From Neisseriaceae bacterium (GTDB taxonomy: Bacteria; Pseudomonadota; Gammaproteobacteria; Burkholderiales; UBA11063), in contig CANISK010000009.1 of assembly GCA_947470205.1 (NCBI GenBank), forward strand, positions 1 through 16,495: a stretch of DNA of 16,495 bases. Direction: 5' to 3'. The notes under the pieces are model-generated. The model searched no databases. It worked only from the letters and a program-made list of their open reading frames with translations, and had not been told where the DNA came from. The translations under genes and the position numbers were made by a program. Positions 8,066 through 16,446 of the stretch are shown here, piece by piece. Every line of letters starts with the position of its first letter. Within the stretch, counting starts at the first letter, position 1.

Positions 8066-8710
8066 TTATTCTTCGGTTTTTTTAGCTCCCACGATTCCAA
8101 CATCAGCAGCGGCAACAACTTCATTGGTAGATTCTACTTCTTCAGCAATACCCGCAACAATAGCAACTGCCGAGTCGCCTCCACGCAGTAAATTTACCAA
8201 AGACACTCCATCTGGTAGTGTGAGGTTTGATAAATGGATCGTTTGGCCTGCTTTAATGTCAGTAAAATCTACTTCAATATATTGTGGTATATTTTTTGCA
8301 ATAGCACGAATTTCAACATCATTTATAACATGAGTGATATGTGCACCTTGTGTTTTAACTCCAATGCAGTTATCTTCATTAATAAAATGAAGTGGTATGC
8401 GCATTTGAATTTCTTCTTTTTCATTTACACGTTGGAAATCTATATGAAGAACTTGATTACGAAATGGGTGTGATTGGTAGTCACGAAGAATCACTTGCTC
8501 ACTTTTTCCACTAATTGTGATATTTAAAATAGAGGTATGAAAAGATTCTTTTTTTAATGCATACCATAAGGTATTGTGCTCTAGGGATATCATTTGGGTG
8601 TCACCAGAGCCATATATAATTCCCGGTATAGAACCACTACGACGAAGGCGGCGGCTCGCACTTCTACCTTGAACATCTCTCGCGTCTGCTGTGATTTGAA
8701 TTTGAGTCAT
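8066..8710 (-). CDS. rplY: 50S ribosomal protein L25, long (CTC/TL5-type) form
   Basis: L25 binds 5S rRNA in the central protuberance of the large subunit. The 214-residue product has the short L25 domain first (about 1-95), with the typical start RRLRRSGSIPGIIYGSG and the closing HPFRNQVLHIDFQRV. A beta-rich C-terminal extension follows (about 96-185: IPLHFINEDNCIGVKTQGA, then IPQYIEVDFTDIKAGQTIHLSNLTLPDG with a tail), as in CTC/TL5 proteins; E. coli L25 lacks this. The last ~20 residues are Ala/Val/Glu-rich low complexity. The ribosome site AGGA lies 9 nt before the ATG. The usual neighbours prs and pth are not in view; lipA debris lies upstream instead. Confidence 0.95.
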   Translation of the reverse strand: MTQIQITADARDVQGRSASRRLRRSGSIPGIIYGSGDTQMISLEHNTLWYALKKESFHTSILNITISGKSEQVILRDYQSHPFRNQVLHIDFQRVNEKEEIQMRIPLHFINEDNCIGVKTQGAHITHVINDVEIRAIAKNIPQYIEVDFTDIKAGQTIHLSNLTLPDGVSLVNLLRGGDSAVAIVAGIAEEVESTNEVVAAADVGIVGAKKTEE

Positions 8711-8780
8711 TGTATAAATTCCTATAAAGTATATAAATATAAATTAGTTATATCGCGACCAATACAACTTTGGAGGGATA

Positions 8781-8789
8781 ATTTTACCA
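8781..8789 (-). promoter_or_regulatory. Possible extended -10 promoter for rplY
   Basis: On the minus strand TGGTAAAAT forms an extended -10 about 70 nt upstream of the rplY ATG. A TTGTCA at 8801-8806 is only about 14 nt from the -10, too close for a standard -35, so the promoter call rests on the -10 alone. Confidence 0.35.
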
Positions 8790-8825
8790 TACAAATATAA
8801 TGACAATGGGGAAATTTGCTATAAT

Positions 8826-9026
8826 TTAACCGTCTACTTGGTTATCTCTTGGTGAATATGCGACCTTTATTTTTAGCCAACCTGGTTTTTTAAGCGCAAT
8901 TGCATTCTCATTTTCATGCGTTTTAATGCCAACTTTGACAGCGTTAAAGCCTTGTTCTGTTCTGTATTTATGACCACTCTCAACAGTAATTGGTATAGTG
9001 TTTGATTTATCTGATAATGTGATCAT
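8826..9026 (-). pseudogene. lipA: 5' fragment of lipoyl synthase gene
   Basis: Lipoyl synthase is a radical-SAM enzyme that inserts two sulfurs into octanoyl groups to make lipoate. The 66-codon frame has ATG at 9026, behind an AAGAGG ribosome site. It reads as the family's N-terminal extension: IPITVESGHKYRTEQGF, then VGIKTH, then LKKPGWLKIKV up to about residue 53. After that the match ends and about a dozen unrelated residues (AYSPRDNQVDG) precede the stop. Everything that matters for catalysis is missing: the auxiliary-cluster cysteines, the radical-SAM CxxxCxxC and the C-terminal Ser. A normal LipA is around 300-340 residues. Upstream lies the end of the SUF operon. The assignment comes from recalled family sequences, so an unrelated small protein is possible but less likely. 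Confidence 0.7.
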
Positions 9027-9171
9027 CTTTTATAAAGCCTCTTCTAATTTCTTTCAACAATTTTTAGCAGTGCATTTGCTTACATTTTTGAATTTTGACT
9101 ATTTTCGCTAAATTTTAATCTAATAGGCTGGTAAATTTCTTAATAGCGGCGTAATTAAGATTATTATGGGA

Positions 9172-9492
9172 TTAACCCCAGCGATTATCACAAACTTGGA
9201 CCTCACCATTATTAATACGAGTGGGGAAAGTTCTAATTGCTTCGTAGGCTGGTGCACTTAAAGCAGCTCCATTGCGGATAGAAAAGCGGGCACCGTGACG
9301 CGGGCAAATAATCTGCTGGCCATCAATTTTAGCGCAATTTAAATTACCACCATCGTGAGTACAGACATCCTGTAAGGCATAAAACTCTCCATCCAGGTTA
9401 AATACCAGAACCCGAATATCCTCAAATTCAACACAGACTGGTTTATCAGGCAAAATTTCAGTTGCCGGGGCAACTCCTAGCCATTTACTCAT
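9172..9492 (-). CDS. Rieske-type [2Fe-2S] ferredoxin, SUF-operon associated
   Basis: The protein has 106 residues, soluble, without signal peptide or membrane segment. The Rieske cluster ligands are all present: Cys44 and His46 in CTHDGG, Cys63 and His66 in CPRHGARF. This is the small bacterial Rieske ferredoxin family often annotated as the ferredoxin subunit of a non-haem iron oxygenase, but no oxygenase lies here. It overlaps nfu by 4 bp (ATGA) and closes the operon, which suggests a part in cluster assembly, perhaps electron supply. That role is inferred from position. About 145 nt without features separate it from the lipA fragment. Confidence 0.9.
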   Translation of the reverse strand: MSKWLGVAPATEILPDKPVCVEFEDIRVLVFNLDGEFYALQDVCTHDGGNLNCAKIDGQQIICPRHGARFSIRNGAALSAPAYEAIRTFPTRINNGEVQVCDNRWG

Positions 9493-10043
9493 ACGGCTTC
9501 TACTAAAATATCTTGATCAACCGTAGCAACTAAATTCATAATTGCCTGTAATGTGCCAGCTAAAGAGCTTGGACAACTCCCGCATGCGCCATGATAATGA
9601 ACTTGTAAAACATTATCAATTAGGCTAATTACCTCCAAATCACCACCATCACTTTGCAAAAATGGGCGAATCTGTTCATCAAGTACTTTCTTAATTGCAA
9701 TTAAACGCTCTTGATCTTCTGGGTTGGTTGGGATGATTGAGGCGGCCGCTACCAGTTGGGCAGATTGTTCCTCAGCCGCTGGTGCTGCTCTAAGTGGTAT
9801 GGCAAGTTTGCGTAATAGATCATTCCATTCTGCTCCCCCATCCTGAGTTACAGTTAACCAGTGATTAAGATAAAACACATTACTGACATGGGGTATGGCA
9901 AATATCTCTCTGGCCAATGGATCGTTCTGTGCCTCTGTGGCAGTAGCATACGAGTGTGAAATTCCCCAACTAAGTGGGTCTTCCAAAATAAATTTGCGAG
10001 CATTTGGATTTGGCGTATTTTCAATATCGCTAATTTTAGGCAT
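9489..10043 (-). CDS. Nfu-type iron-sulfur cluster carrier (Nfu_N plus NifU C-terminal domain)
   Basis: Nfu proteins take clusters from a scaffold and hand them to targets, including lipoyl synthase and aconitase in other organisms. The chosen ATG at 10043 gives 184 residues and starts exactly at the family's N-terminus (MPKISDIENTPNPNARKF). The frame continues upstream to a TTG at 10070, but nothing supports that start. Residues 1-82 form the Nfu_N domain, 83-107 an Ala/Gln linker, and 110-184 the NifU-like domain. The cluster motif is CGSC with Cys154 and Cys157, in the family's usual GACGSCPSS context. It lies 66 nt after sufU, the largest gap in the operon, and overlaps the Rieske gene. 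This mitochondrial-Nfu1-like architecture lacks the A-type domain of NfuA. Confidence 0.92.
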   Translation of the reverse strand: MPKISDIENTPNPNARKFILEDPLSWGISHSYATATEAQNDPLAREIFAIPHVSNVFYLNHWLTVTQDGGAEWNDLLRKLAIPLRAAPAAEEQSAQLVAAASIIPTNPEDQERLIAIKKVLDEQIRPFLQSDGGDLEVISLIDNVLQVHYHGACGSCPSSLAGTLQAIMNLVATVDQDILVEAV

Positions 10044-10109
10044 GATATTCTTTCGTAAAATAACTATCAATTGAAGCTCTCGCTTATCAATCTAGGGTAT
10101 ACGTTATGG

Positions 10110-10595
10110 TTAAGCGCCACCAATCGTTGTGCGCATTGGATCATGCTCGGCCTCAGTTGAGGTTTCGGCACCTGAGTTTAAGGCAGCATGCAGCGTGTGC
10201 CAGGGTAAAATGGCGCATTTAACTCGCGTGGGCAGTTGGCTAATTCCAGCAAAAACCGCCAGGCGTCCAATTTGGATTAGATCAATGGCATTAAGCTGAC
10301 CTTTGGCTAAGGCCAAAAATTCCTGAATCAAGGCTTCGGCATCAGCCCTAGTCTTATTCTTAACCGCAACGGTCATCATTGAAGCCGAAGCCTTGCAAAT
10401 GGCACAGGATTCACCACTAAATCCAATCGCACAAATTAGATCTTGATTTAACTCTAACGCAATCTGCAAGTGGTCACCGCATAAAGGATTATGCCCTGCG
10501 GCTTGGTGGGTTGCTTTTTCTATTTGACCATAATTGCGTGGTTTTTTATTGTGATCAAGTATCACCTCTTGATAAAGATCTTTATAATTACTCAT
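10110..10595 (-). CDS. sufU: SufU-like sulfur acceptor / IscU-family protein
   Basis: SufU receives persulfide sulfur from SufS and passes it to the SufBCD scaffold. The 161-residue product has the three conserved cysteines and the Asp of the family: Cys39 and Asp41 in NPLCGDH, Cys64 in GESCAICKAS, and Cys127 in RVKCAILPWHTL. The extra Cys67 also belongs to the common SufU pattern. The ~20-residue insertion typical of SufU relative to IscU is present (about 85-110). The C-terminal 20 residues are a Gly/Thr/Glu-rich tail. Its ribosome site AGGAAAG (10603-10609) overlaps the sufS stop, so the two are tightly coupled. No sufE is in view, so SufU is probably the partner of SufS here. Confidence 0.92.
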   Translation of the reverse strand: MSNYKDLYQEVILDHNKKPRNYGQIEKATHQAAGHNPLCGDHLQIALELNQDLICAIGFSGESCAICKASASMMTVAVKNKTRADAEALIQEFLALAKGQLNAIDLIQIGRLAVFAGISQLPTRVKCAILPWHTLHAALNSGAETSTEAEHDPMRTTIGGA

Positions 10596-10607
10596 ACAAC
10601 CACTTTC

Positions 10608-11864
10608 CTACATTGAACCTGCAAAAACTTGTTGAACCGCCACAATGCCCGCTACTAAAGCATCAACCTCAGCAAAGGTATTATACATAGCAAAAGAAGC
10701 GCGCGAAGTGGCTGACAGACCCAAGCGGTGCATTAATGGCTGGGTACAATGATGTCCGGTGCGAACAGCAATGCCATCTAAATTAAGCAAAGTGCCTACA
10801 TCATGTGGATGAATGTCCGCAACAACAAATGAGATTACCGCCACCTTGTTTTTAGCTCTACCAATAATAGTTACTCCAGCTAACTTAGTTATCTGGGCGG
10901 TAGCATATTCAAGTAGCTGATGCTCATGCTCTGCTATAGCGACCATACCAATTTGAAGGAGATAGTCAATGGCAGCACCCAGGCCGATTGCCGCGGCAAT
11001 CGGTGGGGTGCCGGCTTCAAATTTATGCGGGATATGGTTATAGGTGGTCTTAGCAAAGCTAACCACTGCAATCATATCCCCGCCGCCTTTAAACGGCTGC
11101 ATAGCCTCAAGCAGACTTGCCTTACCATATAAAATACCAATTCCGGTAGGCCCACCCAATTTATGTCCGGAAAAAGCATAAAAATCGCAATCCAAATCCT
11201 GAACATCAACACTCATGTGAGGCACGGCCTGAGCTCCATCTACTAATACTGGCACTTTATGGCCATGGGCAAACTTAATCATTTCACGAATTGGATTAAC
11301 CGTGCCTAAGCTATTGGAAACATGACTAATTGCAACAAACTTAGTGCGTGGATTAAAAAGTTTCTGATACTCATCAATTAAAAGCTCACCGGCATCATTA
11401 ATTGGCACCACTCGGATTATGGCACCTTTTTCTTCAGCCAGCATCTGCCATGGAACAATATTGGAATGATGTTCAAGCACGGTTAAAATAATTTCATCGC
11501 CAGCTTGAATAAATTTCCGGCCATAGCCATGCATCACTAAATTAATTGATTCGGTGCAACCGCTAGTAAAAATTATTTCGCGAGTTTCTGCAGCATTAAT
11601 AAAACGTTGAACCTTGCCCCGAGCCTCCTCAAAGCGCAGAGTTGCAGTTTCAGATAAATAGTGAACCCCACGATTAATATTGGCATGCTCATTAGTTTGA
11701 TAATCAACTAAGCGTTGAATAACTTGCTGCGGCATTTGGCTCGAGGCGGCATTATCCAAATAAATAAGTGGCTTATCATTTACTTTAAGCTTTAAAATTG
11801 GAAAATCTTGACGAATTTGTGCCACTACAAATGGCGCAGATCTTTGGCTGGTAATGTTACTCAT
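10608..11864 (-). CDS. sufS: Cysteine desulfurase SufS (group II)
   Basis: SufS is a PLP enzyme that removes sulfur from cysteine, leaving a persulfide on its active-site cysteine, and releases alanine. The 418 residues start with a proper group II N-terminus (IRQDFPIL...PLIYLDNAASSQMPQ). The PLP-binding Lys235 lies in FSGHKLGGPTGIGILYG, the cofactor-stacking His in EHHSNIVPW (132), and the catalytic Cys373 in RTGHHCTQPLM. Aspartate of VDGAQAVPH (209) contacts the pyridine nitrogen. All key residues are present. It starts 3 nt after the sufD stop and ends 12 nt before sufU. Confidence 0.97.
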   Translation of the reverse strand: MSNITSQRSAPFVVAQIRQDFPILKLKVNDKPLIYLDNAASSQMPQQVIQRLVDYQTNEHANINRGVHYLSETATLRFEEARGKVQRFINAAETREIIFTSGCTESINLVMHGYGRKFIQAGDEIILTVLEHHSNIVPWQMLAEEKGAIIRVVPINDAGELLIDEYQKLFNPRTKFVAISHVSNSLGTVNPIREMIKFAHGHKVPVLVDGAQAVPHMSVDVQDLDCDFYAFSGHKLGGPTGIGILYGKASLLEAMQPFKGGGDMIAVVSFAKTTYNHIPHKFEAGTPPIAAAIGLGAAIDYLLQIGMVAIAEHEHQLLEYATAQITKLAGVTIIGRAKNKVAVISFVVADIHPHDVGTLLNLDGIAVRTGHHCTQPLMHRLGLSATSRASFAMYNTFAEVDALVAGIVAVQQVFAGSM

Positions 11865-11867
11865 AGC

Positions 11868-13256
11868 TTATAGTCCACCCAGTTGAGACGGCTCCAGGTG
11901 CCATGTTTGCTGAAGCACGGTTTGCTTTAATTTGTGCTGCAATGATTTAACCCCAATCCGATCAATAACCTCCGCACCAAAAGCATAGCTCAAGAGGCTG
12001 CGTGCTGTTAGGGCAGATAAGCCTCGACTTTGTAAATAAAAGATTTCTTCTTCGTCCAATTGCCCAACGGTAGCACCATGAGTACATTTTACATCATCGG
12101 CAAAAATTTCCAACTGGGGCTTGGTGTCCACATGAGCCTTGCTGCTTAATAATAAATTATGGCTAGCCAGATGAGAATTCACCTGTTGTGCACCCGGATT
12201 AACAATAATTTGTCCATTAAATACCGCATGAGCTGCCCCATTAACAATACACTTATGCAGTTGATGGCTAGTCCCGTTAGCAGCCTCATGTAAAATACAA
12301 CTGTGGGTATCGGATAACTGAAATTTATTAATCATGGTTAAGCCATCGACACTACATTCTGCACCTGGTCCATTTTGGTTAATTTTCAAATTATAGCGCG
12401 AAATCTGAGCGCCAAGATTAATACTTACCGAGTGATAACGACTGTCACGCTGCTGACTAACAAAGCAAGTTGCCAAATGAATTCCCTGAAGCCCTTCACG
12501 CTGAATTCGAATATGCTCAAGCTTGGCATTATCTGCCAAAATTATTTCGCTTAAGGGTAAACTGCAGTAGGCCATTTTGCTTGGCGCAGCATTGGCGGAT
12601 GCATCTAATTTCGAGTTGGGAGGCAAATTCGCAGACGAGTCTCCTTCGTTGAAGATCACATAATCTTCAATAAGACACAGAGAGCTACTTTTATCTACTA
12701 TAACCAGGGTTCGTGGATAACTGATAGTTTCTCCTTGACTGGCAATAAATAAAAGCTGAACTGGAGTAGTTAGTTCCAAGTTGGCCGGAATATACAGCAA
12801 GGCCCCATCGCACATAAAAGCATTACTAGTGGCTGTAAATAAATCACCTTCATCTAGTTGACCCAAATGCTGTTGAATTAAATCTTCTCGTCTAGAAAGT
12901 GGCAGATTGTTAATTTCAATCCCGCTTGGAACCAGGCTTAAATCCGATAGGTTTGCCGTATAAACTCCATTGATAAAGACCAAGCAGATACTCGCTTCCT
13001 CAAGATAAAACGCGGCTAGGTCAGCTTGAACCAATTGGCTAAGTGAGCTAGATAAATTCCAAGAACGTTGAGTTAAGCGCGAAATATCGCTAAAGCGCCA
13101 GTCTTCATCATTAACAGTTGGAAAGACCGTTTGTTTAAGTTGCTTGGCTCCTATGCCACGCAGCTTATTAATTGCTGCACAACTACTGGGTAACTGTTGC
13201 GCTTGCGCCGCTTGCAGACTTTGGGGTTTATCCAAGTTAACGGCTAATTTAGTCAT
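11868..13256 (-). CDS. sufD: Fe-S cluster assembly scaffold component SufD
   Basis: SufD pairs with SufB in the SufBC2D scaffold and helps bring iron for cluster formation. The product has 462 residues. The N-terminal ~120 are a helical region poorly conserved in the family (WRFSDISRL at about 56-64). The C-terminal SufBD beta-helix core follows, ending in [18 protein letters not shown], where His393 corresponds to the iron-linked His360 of E. coli SufD. The closing helices read [27 protein letters not shown]. Its start overlaps the sufC stop by 4 bp. At 200-235 there is a Ser/Asn/Ala-rich stretch that may be a loop insertion. Intact and probably functional. Confidence 0.95.
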   Translation of the reverse strand: MTKLAVNLDKPQSLQAAQAQQLPSSCAAINKLRGIGAKQLKQTVFPTVNDEDWRFSDISRLTQRSWNLSSSLSQLVQADLAAFYLEEASICLVFINGVYTANLSDLSLVPSGIEINNLPLSRREDLIQQHLGQLDEGDLFTATSNAFMCDGALLYIPANLELTTPVQLLFIASQGETISYPRTLVIVDKSSSLCLIEDYVIFNEGDSSANLPPNSKLDASANAAPSKMAYCSLPLSEIILADNAKLEHIRIQREGLQGIHLATCFVSQQRDSRYHSVSINLGAQISRYNLKINQNGPGAECSVDGLTMINKFQLSDTHSCILHEAANGTSHQLHKCIVNGAAHAVFNGQIIVNPGAQQVNSHLASHNLLLSSKAHVDTKPQLEIFADDVKCTHGATVGQLDEEEIFYLQSRGLSALTARSLLSYAFGAEVIDRIGVKSLQHKLKQTVLQQTWHLEPSQLGGL

Positions 13257-14050
13257 GGCGTCACTTTAGCTGTCTGGGCGGCAGCTTCAGTATTAACCCA
13301 GTCATAACCGTGCGCTTCGAGTTCCAGGGCTAAATCCTTATTACCGGTTTTGATAATGCGGCCATCATCCATTACATGGACAAAATCGGGTACAATATAA
13401 TTCAGCAAGCGTTGATAATGGGTAACTAAAACCGTGGCATTCTCAGGGGTAGCTAGCTGATTGACTCCAGTTGCAACTACTCGCAGCGCATCGATATCAA
13501 GTCCAGAATCGGTTTCATCAAGCAGTGCCAGTCGCGGTTCAAGTAACGACATTTGCAAAATTTCATTCCGTTTTTTTTCACCACCGGAAAAGCCTTCATT
13601 GACACTGCGTTCAAGAAAGTCCGGATTCATTTCAAGCACTTGCATTTTTTCACGCACAAAGTCATCAAATTCAAGTGGATCAAGCTCTTCTTTACCACGT
13701 GATGCTTGTAAAGTATTATATGCTAAGCGCATAAACTGGCTATTCCCAACTCCAGGAATTTCAATTGGATACTGAAATGCTAAAAATATTCCCGCGCGCG
13801 CGCGCTCTTCGGGACTAAGCGTAAATAAATCTTGACCGGCAAAATAAATTTCACCGCTAGTAACCACATACGCCGCATGCCCGGCTAAAACTTTAACAAA
13901 GGTACTTTTACCTGAGCCATTAGTTCCCATAATCGCATGAATTTCACCGCTTTTTACGGTTAAATTTAAGCCTTTTAGTACTGGAACGCCATTCACACTG
14001 GCACATAAGTCACGAACTTCAAGCACTATTGTGCTATCTTGATAAATCAT
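13253..14050 (-). CDS. sufC: SufC ATPase of the SufBCD scaffold
   Basis: SufC is a soluble ABC-type ATPase whose dimerisation drives a shape change in SufB-SufD. The 265 residues carry Walker [10 protein letters not shown] (42-50), a Q-loop around FQYP (92-95), the signature SGGEKKRNE (155-163), Walker [13 protein letters not shown] (174-185), and the switch His211. The EKKRNE signature and [11 protein letters not shown]alker B are those of SufC rather than of transporters, and no permease accompanies it. It is joined by ATGA overlaps to both sufB and sufD. The last ~12 residues are Ala/Thr-rich and variable. Confidence 0.97.
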   Translation of the reverse strand: MIYQDSTIVLEVRDLCASVNGVPVLKGLNLTVKSGEIHAIMGTNGSGKSTFVKVLAGHAAYVVTSGEIYFAGQDLFTLSPEERARAGIFLAFQYPIEIPGVGNSQFMRLAYNTLQASRGKEELDPLEFDDFVREKMQVLEMNPDFLERSVNEGFSGGEKKRNEILQMSLLEPRLALLDETDSGLDIDALRVVATGVNQLATPENATVLVTHYQRLLNYIVPDFVHVMDDGRIIKTGNKDLALELEAHGYDWVNTEAAAQTAKVTP

Positions 14051-15480
14051 CCAATGCTTCCTTCTAATTTAAAACTAAGTAAATTTCTGGCTTCAACTGC
14101 AAACTCTAAAGGCAAGTGTTGAAATACCTCTTTGCAAAAGCCATTAATAATCATCGATACAGCCGCCTCAGCATCAATCCCACGCTGAGCAAAATAAAAC
14201 AACTGGTCTTCACCAATTTTTGAAGTAGAAGCCTCATGTTCTACTTGTGAGTTATTGTTATGAACCTGAATATAGGGGAAAGTGTGGGCACCTGATTGTT
14301 GACCAATTAGCATTGAATCACATTGGGAGTAATTGCGAGCACCTTCTGCACTTGCCGCAATTTTAACTAAACCACGATAACTATTATTTGATTTGCCCGC
14401 CGAAATACCCTTACTCACAATTGTGCTACGGGTATTTTTGCCAATATGAACCATTTTAGTGCCGGTATCGGCCTGTTGATAATGATTGGTAACTGCCACG
14501 GAATAAAACTCGCCAATTGAATTTTCACCAAGCAAGATCACCGATGGATACTTCCAAGTAATAGCGGCTCCGGTTTCAACCTGAGTCCAAGAAATTCGTG
14601 AATTTTTGCCTTGCGCCAAACCGCGTTTAGTTACAAAATTGTAAATCCCTCCGACTCCATTTTTATCACCTGCATACCAATTTTGGACGGTTGAATATTT
14701 AATTTCAGCATCATCTAGCGCTATTAGTTCTACTACTGCCGCATGTAACTGATTACTACTAAAGGCCGGAGCGGTACAGCCCTCCAGATAGGACACAGAG
14801 GCTCCTTCTTCGGCAATAATTAAGGTACGTTCAAATTGCCCGGATTCCTCGGTATTAATGCGGAAGTAGGTCGATAAATCCATTGGGCATTTAACCCCTT
14901 TGGGAATAAAGCAAAACGAACCGTCAGTAAAAACTGCTGAATTTAAGGCGGCATAAAAATTATCTCCCGGCGGTACTACACTGCCAAGATATTTTTGCAC
15001 CAATTCAGGATATTTTAAAACCGCCTCAGACATGGAACAAAATAGAATTCCAACTCCAGCTAGCTTCTCTTTATAGGTAGTGCTCACCGAAACACTATCA
15101 AAAATCACATCAACAGCCACTCCAGCTAAAGCCATCCGTTCATGCAAAGGAACTCCCAGCTTAGCAAAGGTTCTCAGCAGCTCAGGATCAACTTCATCAA
15201 TACTTAATTTAGGTTTTACCTTGGGCGCTGAATAATAGCTGATATTTTGATAGTCAATAGCGGGATGTTTAACATTTTGCCAGTGCGGTTCTTGCAGATT
15301 AAGCCAGTGGGCATAGGCTTTAAGCCTATAATCGAGTAACCATTGCGGCTCATTTTTTTTAGCCGAAATCATCCGGATAGTATCTTCACTCAAACCTTTG
15401 GGGGCAGTATCTGATTCGATATCGGTTACAAAGCCGTGTTTATAAGGTTGGTTAATGATATTTTGTAAAATTTCGCTCAT
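14047..15480 (-). CDS. sufB: Fe-S cluster assembly scaffold component SufB
   Basis: SufB is the cluster-building subunit of the SufBC2D complex. The 477-residue protein has the typical N-terminal helices ([17 protein letters not shown] at about 29-45) and the long beta-helix core. The expected Cys387 in [13 protein letters not shown] corresponds to the essential Cys405 of E. coli SufB, and Glu416 in QVEHEAST corresponds to Glu434. The C-terminal motif is [21 protein letters not shown]. The ATG at 15480 lies behind an AAGAG ribosome site. It is the first intact gene of the operon. Its promoter is almost 400 nt upstream, beyond two gene relics. Confidence 0.97.
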   Translation of the reverse strand: MSEILQNIINQPYKHGFVTDIESDTAPKGLSEDTIRMISAKKNEPQWLLDYRLKAYAHWLNLQEPHWQNVKHPAIDYQNISYYSAPKVKPKLSIDEVDPELLRTFAKLGVPLHERMALAGVAVDVIFDSVSVSTTYKEKLAGVGILFCSMSEAVLKYPELVQKYLGSVVPPGDNFYAALNSAVFTDGSFCFIPKGVKCPMDLSTYFRINTEESGQFERTLIIAEEGASVSYLEGCTAPAFSSNQLHAAVVELIALDDAEIKYSTVQNWYAGDKNGVGGIYNFVTKRGLAQGKNSRISWTQVETGAAITWKYPSVILLGENSIGEFYSVAVTNHYQQADTGTKMVHIGKNTRSTIVSKGISAGKSNNSYRGLVKIAASAEGARNYSQCDSMLIGQQSGAHTFPYIQVHNNNSQVEHEASTSKIGEDQLFYFAQRGIDAEAAVSMIINGFCKEVFQHLPLEFAVEARNLLSFKLEGSIG

Positions 15481-15537
15481 TTTTTAACTCTTTTGTAAAT
15501 AACTATTAGCGCCGCCAGATACGCTTATACTTGCACA

Positions 15538-15753
<216 letters not shown>

Positions 15754-15777
15754 TTACTTATTTTCTTTTTGGCAAGT

Positions 15778-15849
15778 TTAAGCTTGCCAGCTTGAAACGG
15801 TAAAACTTTCACCACAGCCGCATTTATCTTTACCATAATAAAGCCTAGT
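15778..15849 (-). pseudogene. 3' remnant of an A-type Fe-S carrier gene (SufA/IscA/ErpA family)
   Basis: Just before the stop TAA at 15778, the minus strand reads YYGKDKCGCGESFTV followed by SSWQA. CGCGxSF is the universal C-terminal cluster-binding motif of A-type carriers. Upstream the frame closes after about 24 codons, with no start codon and no trace of the rest of the roughly 110-residue protein, in particular the first conserved cysteine. The fragment sits directly behind the SUF promoter, so nearly the whole gene was deleted between promoter and last codons. Confidence 0.75.
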
Positions 15850-15860
15850 TAATAAACAAT

Positions 15861-15889
15861 ATTATATAATAGTTGAGTAAACTAGTCAA
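15861..15889 (-). promoter_or_regulatory. Strong sigma-70 promoter of the SUF operon
   Basis: Read on the minus strand, TTGACT (15884-15889) and a perfect TATAAT (15861-15866) are separated by exactly 17 nt, the best-formed promoter in the window. Predicted initiation near 15853 gives a leader of about 370 nt to sufB that contains the two gene relics. Confidence 0.85.
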
Positions 15890-15893
15890 GTAT
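15869..15893. promoter_or_regulatory. IscR type 1 binding site overlapping the SUF -35 element
   Basis: This 25-nt imperfect palindrome has outer ATA/TAT, inner GACT-like and AGTC-like half sites, and an A/T-rich centre. By hand comparison it agrees with the E. coli IscR type 1 consensus at 23 of 25 positions on either strand. It covers the -35 and spacer, where cluster-loaded IscR would block transcription. No iscR gene is in the window. Confidence 0.75.
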
Positions 15894-16050
15894 TATAACC
15901 TACATTCCGCACAAAAATTTTAATTTTTAGATTTATTAATCGCCCATTCAAGAATGAAAAAGACATAGGACTTATGAGTCATATGATCGTAGGCATTATA
16001 ACGAGGAAAAATAAATTTAAATCCCCAGAGGAAGCCCAACAAAAAGTTTT

Positions 16051-16446
16051 TTTAACTCATGGATTACAGATATTAAACTCAATAAAGAAAATATCTCAAA
16101 TACTGTAGTAAGTGCTCGTGCAAGATGGTGCATTGAAAATTAAACGTTTAGTACACTAAAAAATTTAAGGTATAATTTTGAACACAATTATGGTCACGGA
16201 TCCAATAATTTAAGTGTAGTATTGTGCAACTTAACGTTTATTGCATTTGCAATTGATCAAATACAGGCATATTGTGGCTATTATTTTAAACAGGCATTAA
16301 AGGTGGTATCCGCAAAAAAATATATTTGAGAAAAAATTCGCACGGTGTTTACTTTATTTGTGGTTAATTCATGGGATGACTTTTATAACAAATTAATTGA
16401 TGTATATGGCAGTAAAATGAAATTATCACTTGATCCTCCAGTATAG
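16051..16446 (+). pseudogene. Degraded 3' part of a DDE-type transposase gene
   Basis: One frame from 16051 to a TAG at 16444 reads as a transposase C-terminus. It runs FNSWITDI, ARWCIEN, TFSTLKN, then YNFEHNYGHG and ending IAFAIDQIQ, followed by about 60 more residues. The blocks 'RW-IEN-TFNTLKNQGY--EHN-GHG' recur in a DDE transposase family common in intracellular gammaproteobacteria. TAA at 16141-16143 falls where the family has a Glu, and TGA at 16327-16329 where a Trp is expected; each needs one substitution. The N-terminal part is missing or unreadable: upstream the frame has stops at about 16012-16020. The exact IS family is not assigned. Confidence 0.75.

Noticed and set aside
8815..8826. 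Plus-strand TGCTATAAT extended -10 promoter
   Set aside because: The string is good but no gene lies downstream on the plus strand; it is probably a chance match in an A/T-rich spacer.
9139..9159. Inverted repeat CTTAAT...ATTAAG after the Rieske gene as an operon terminator
   Set aside because: The stem is only 6 bp of A/T-rich pairs with no U-run behind it, so it would be too weak.
13461..13775. Plus-strand open frame of 104 codons
   Set aside because: It is antisense to sufC, whose Walker and signature motifs are unambiguous.
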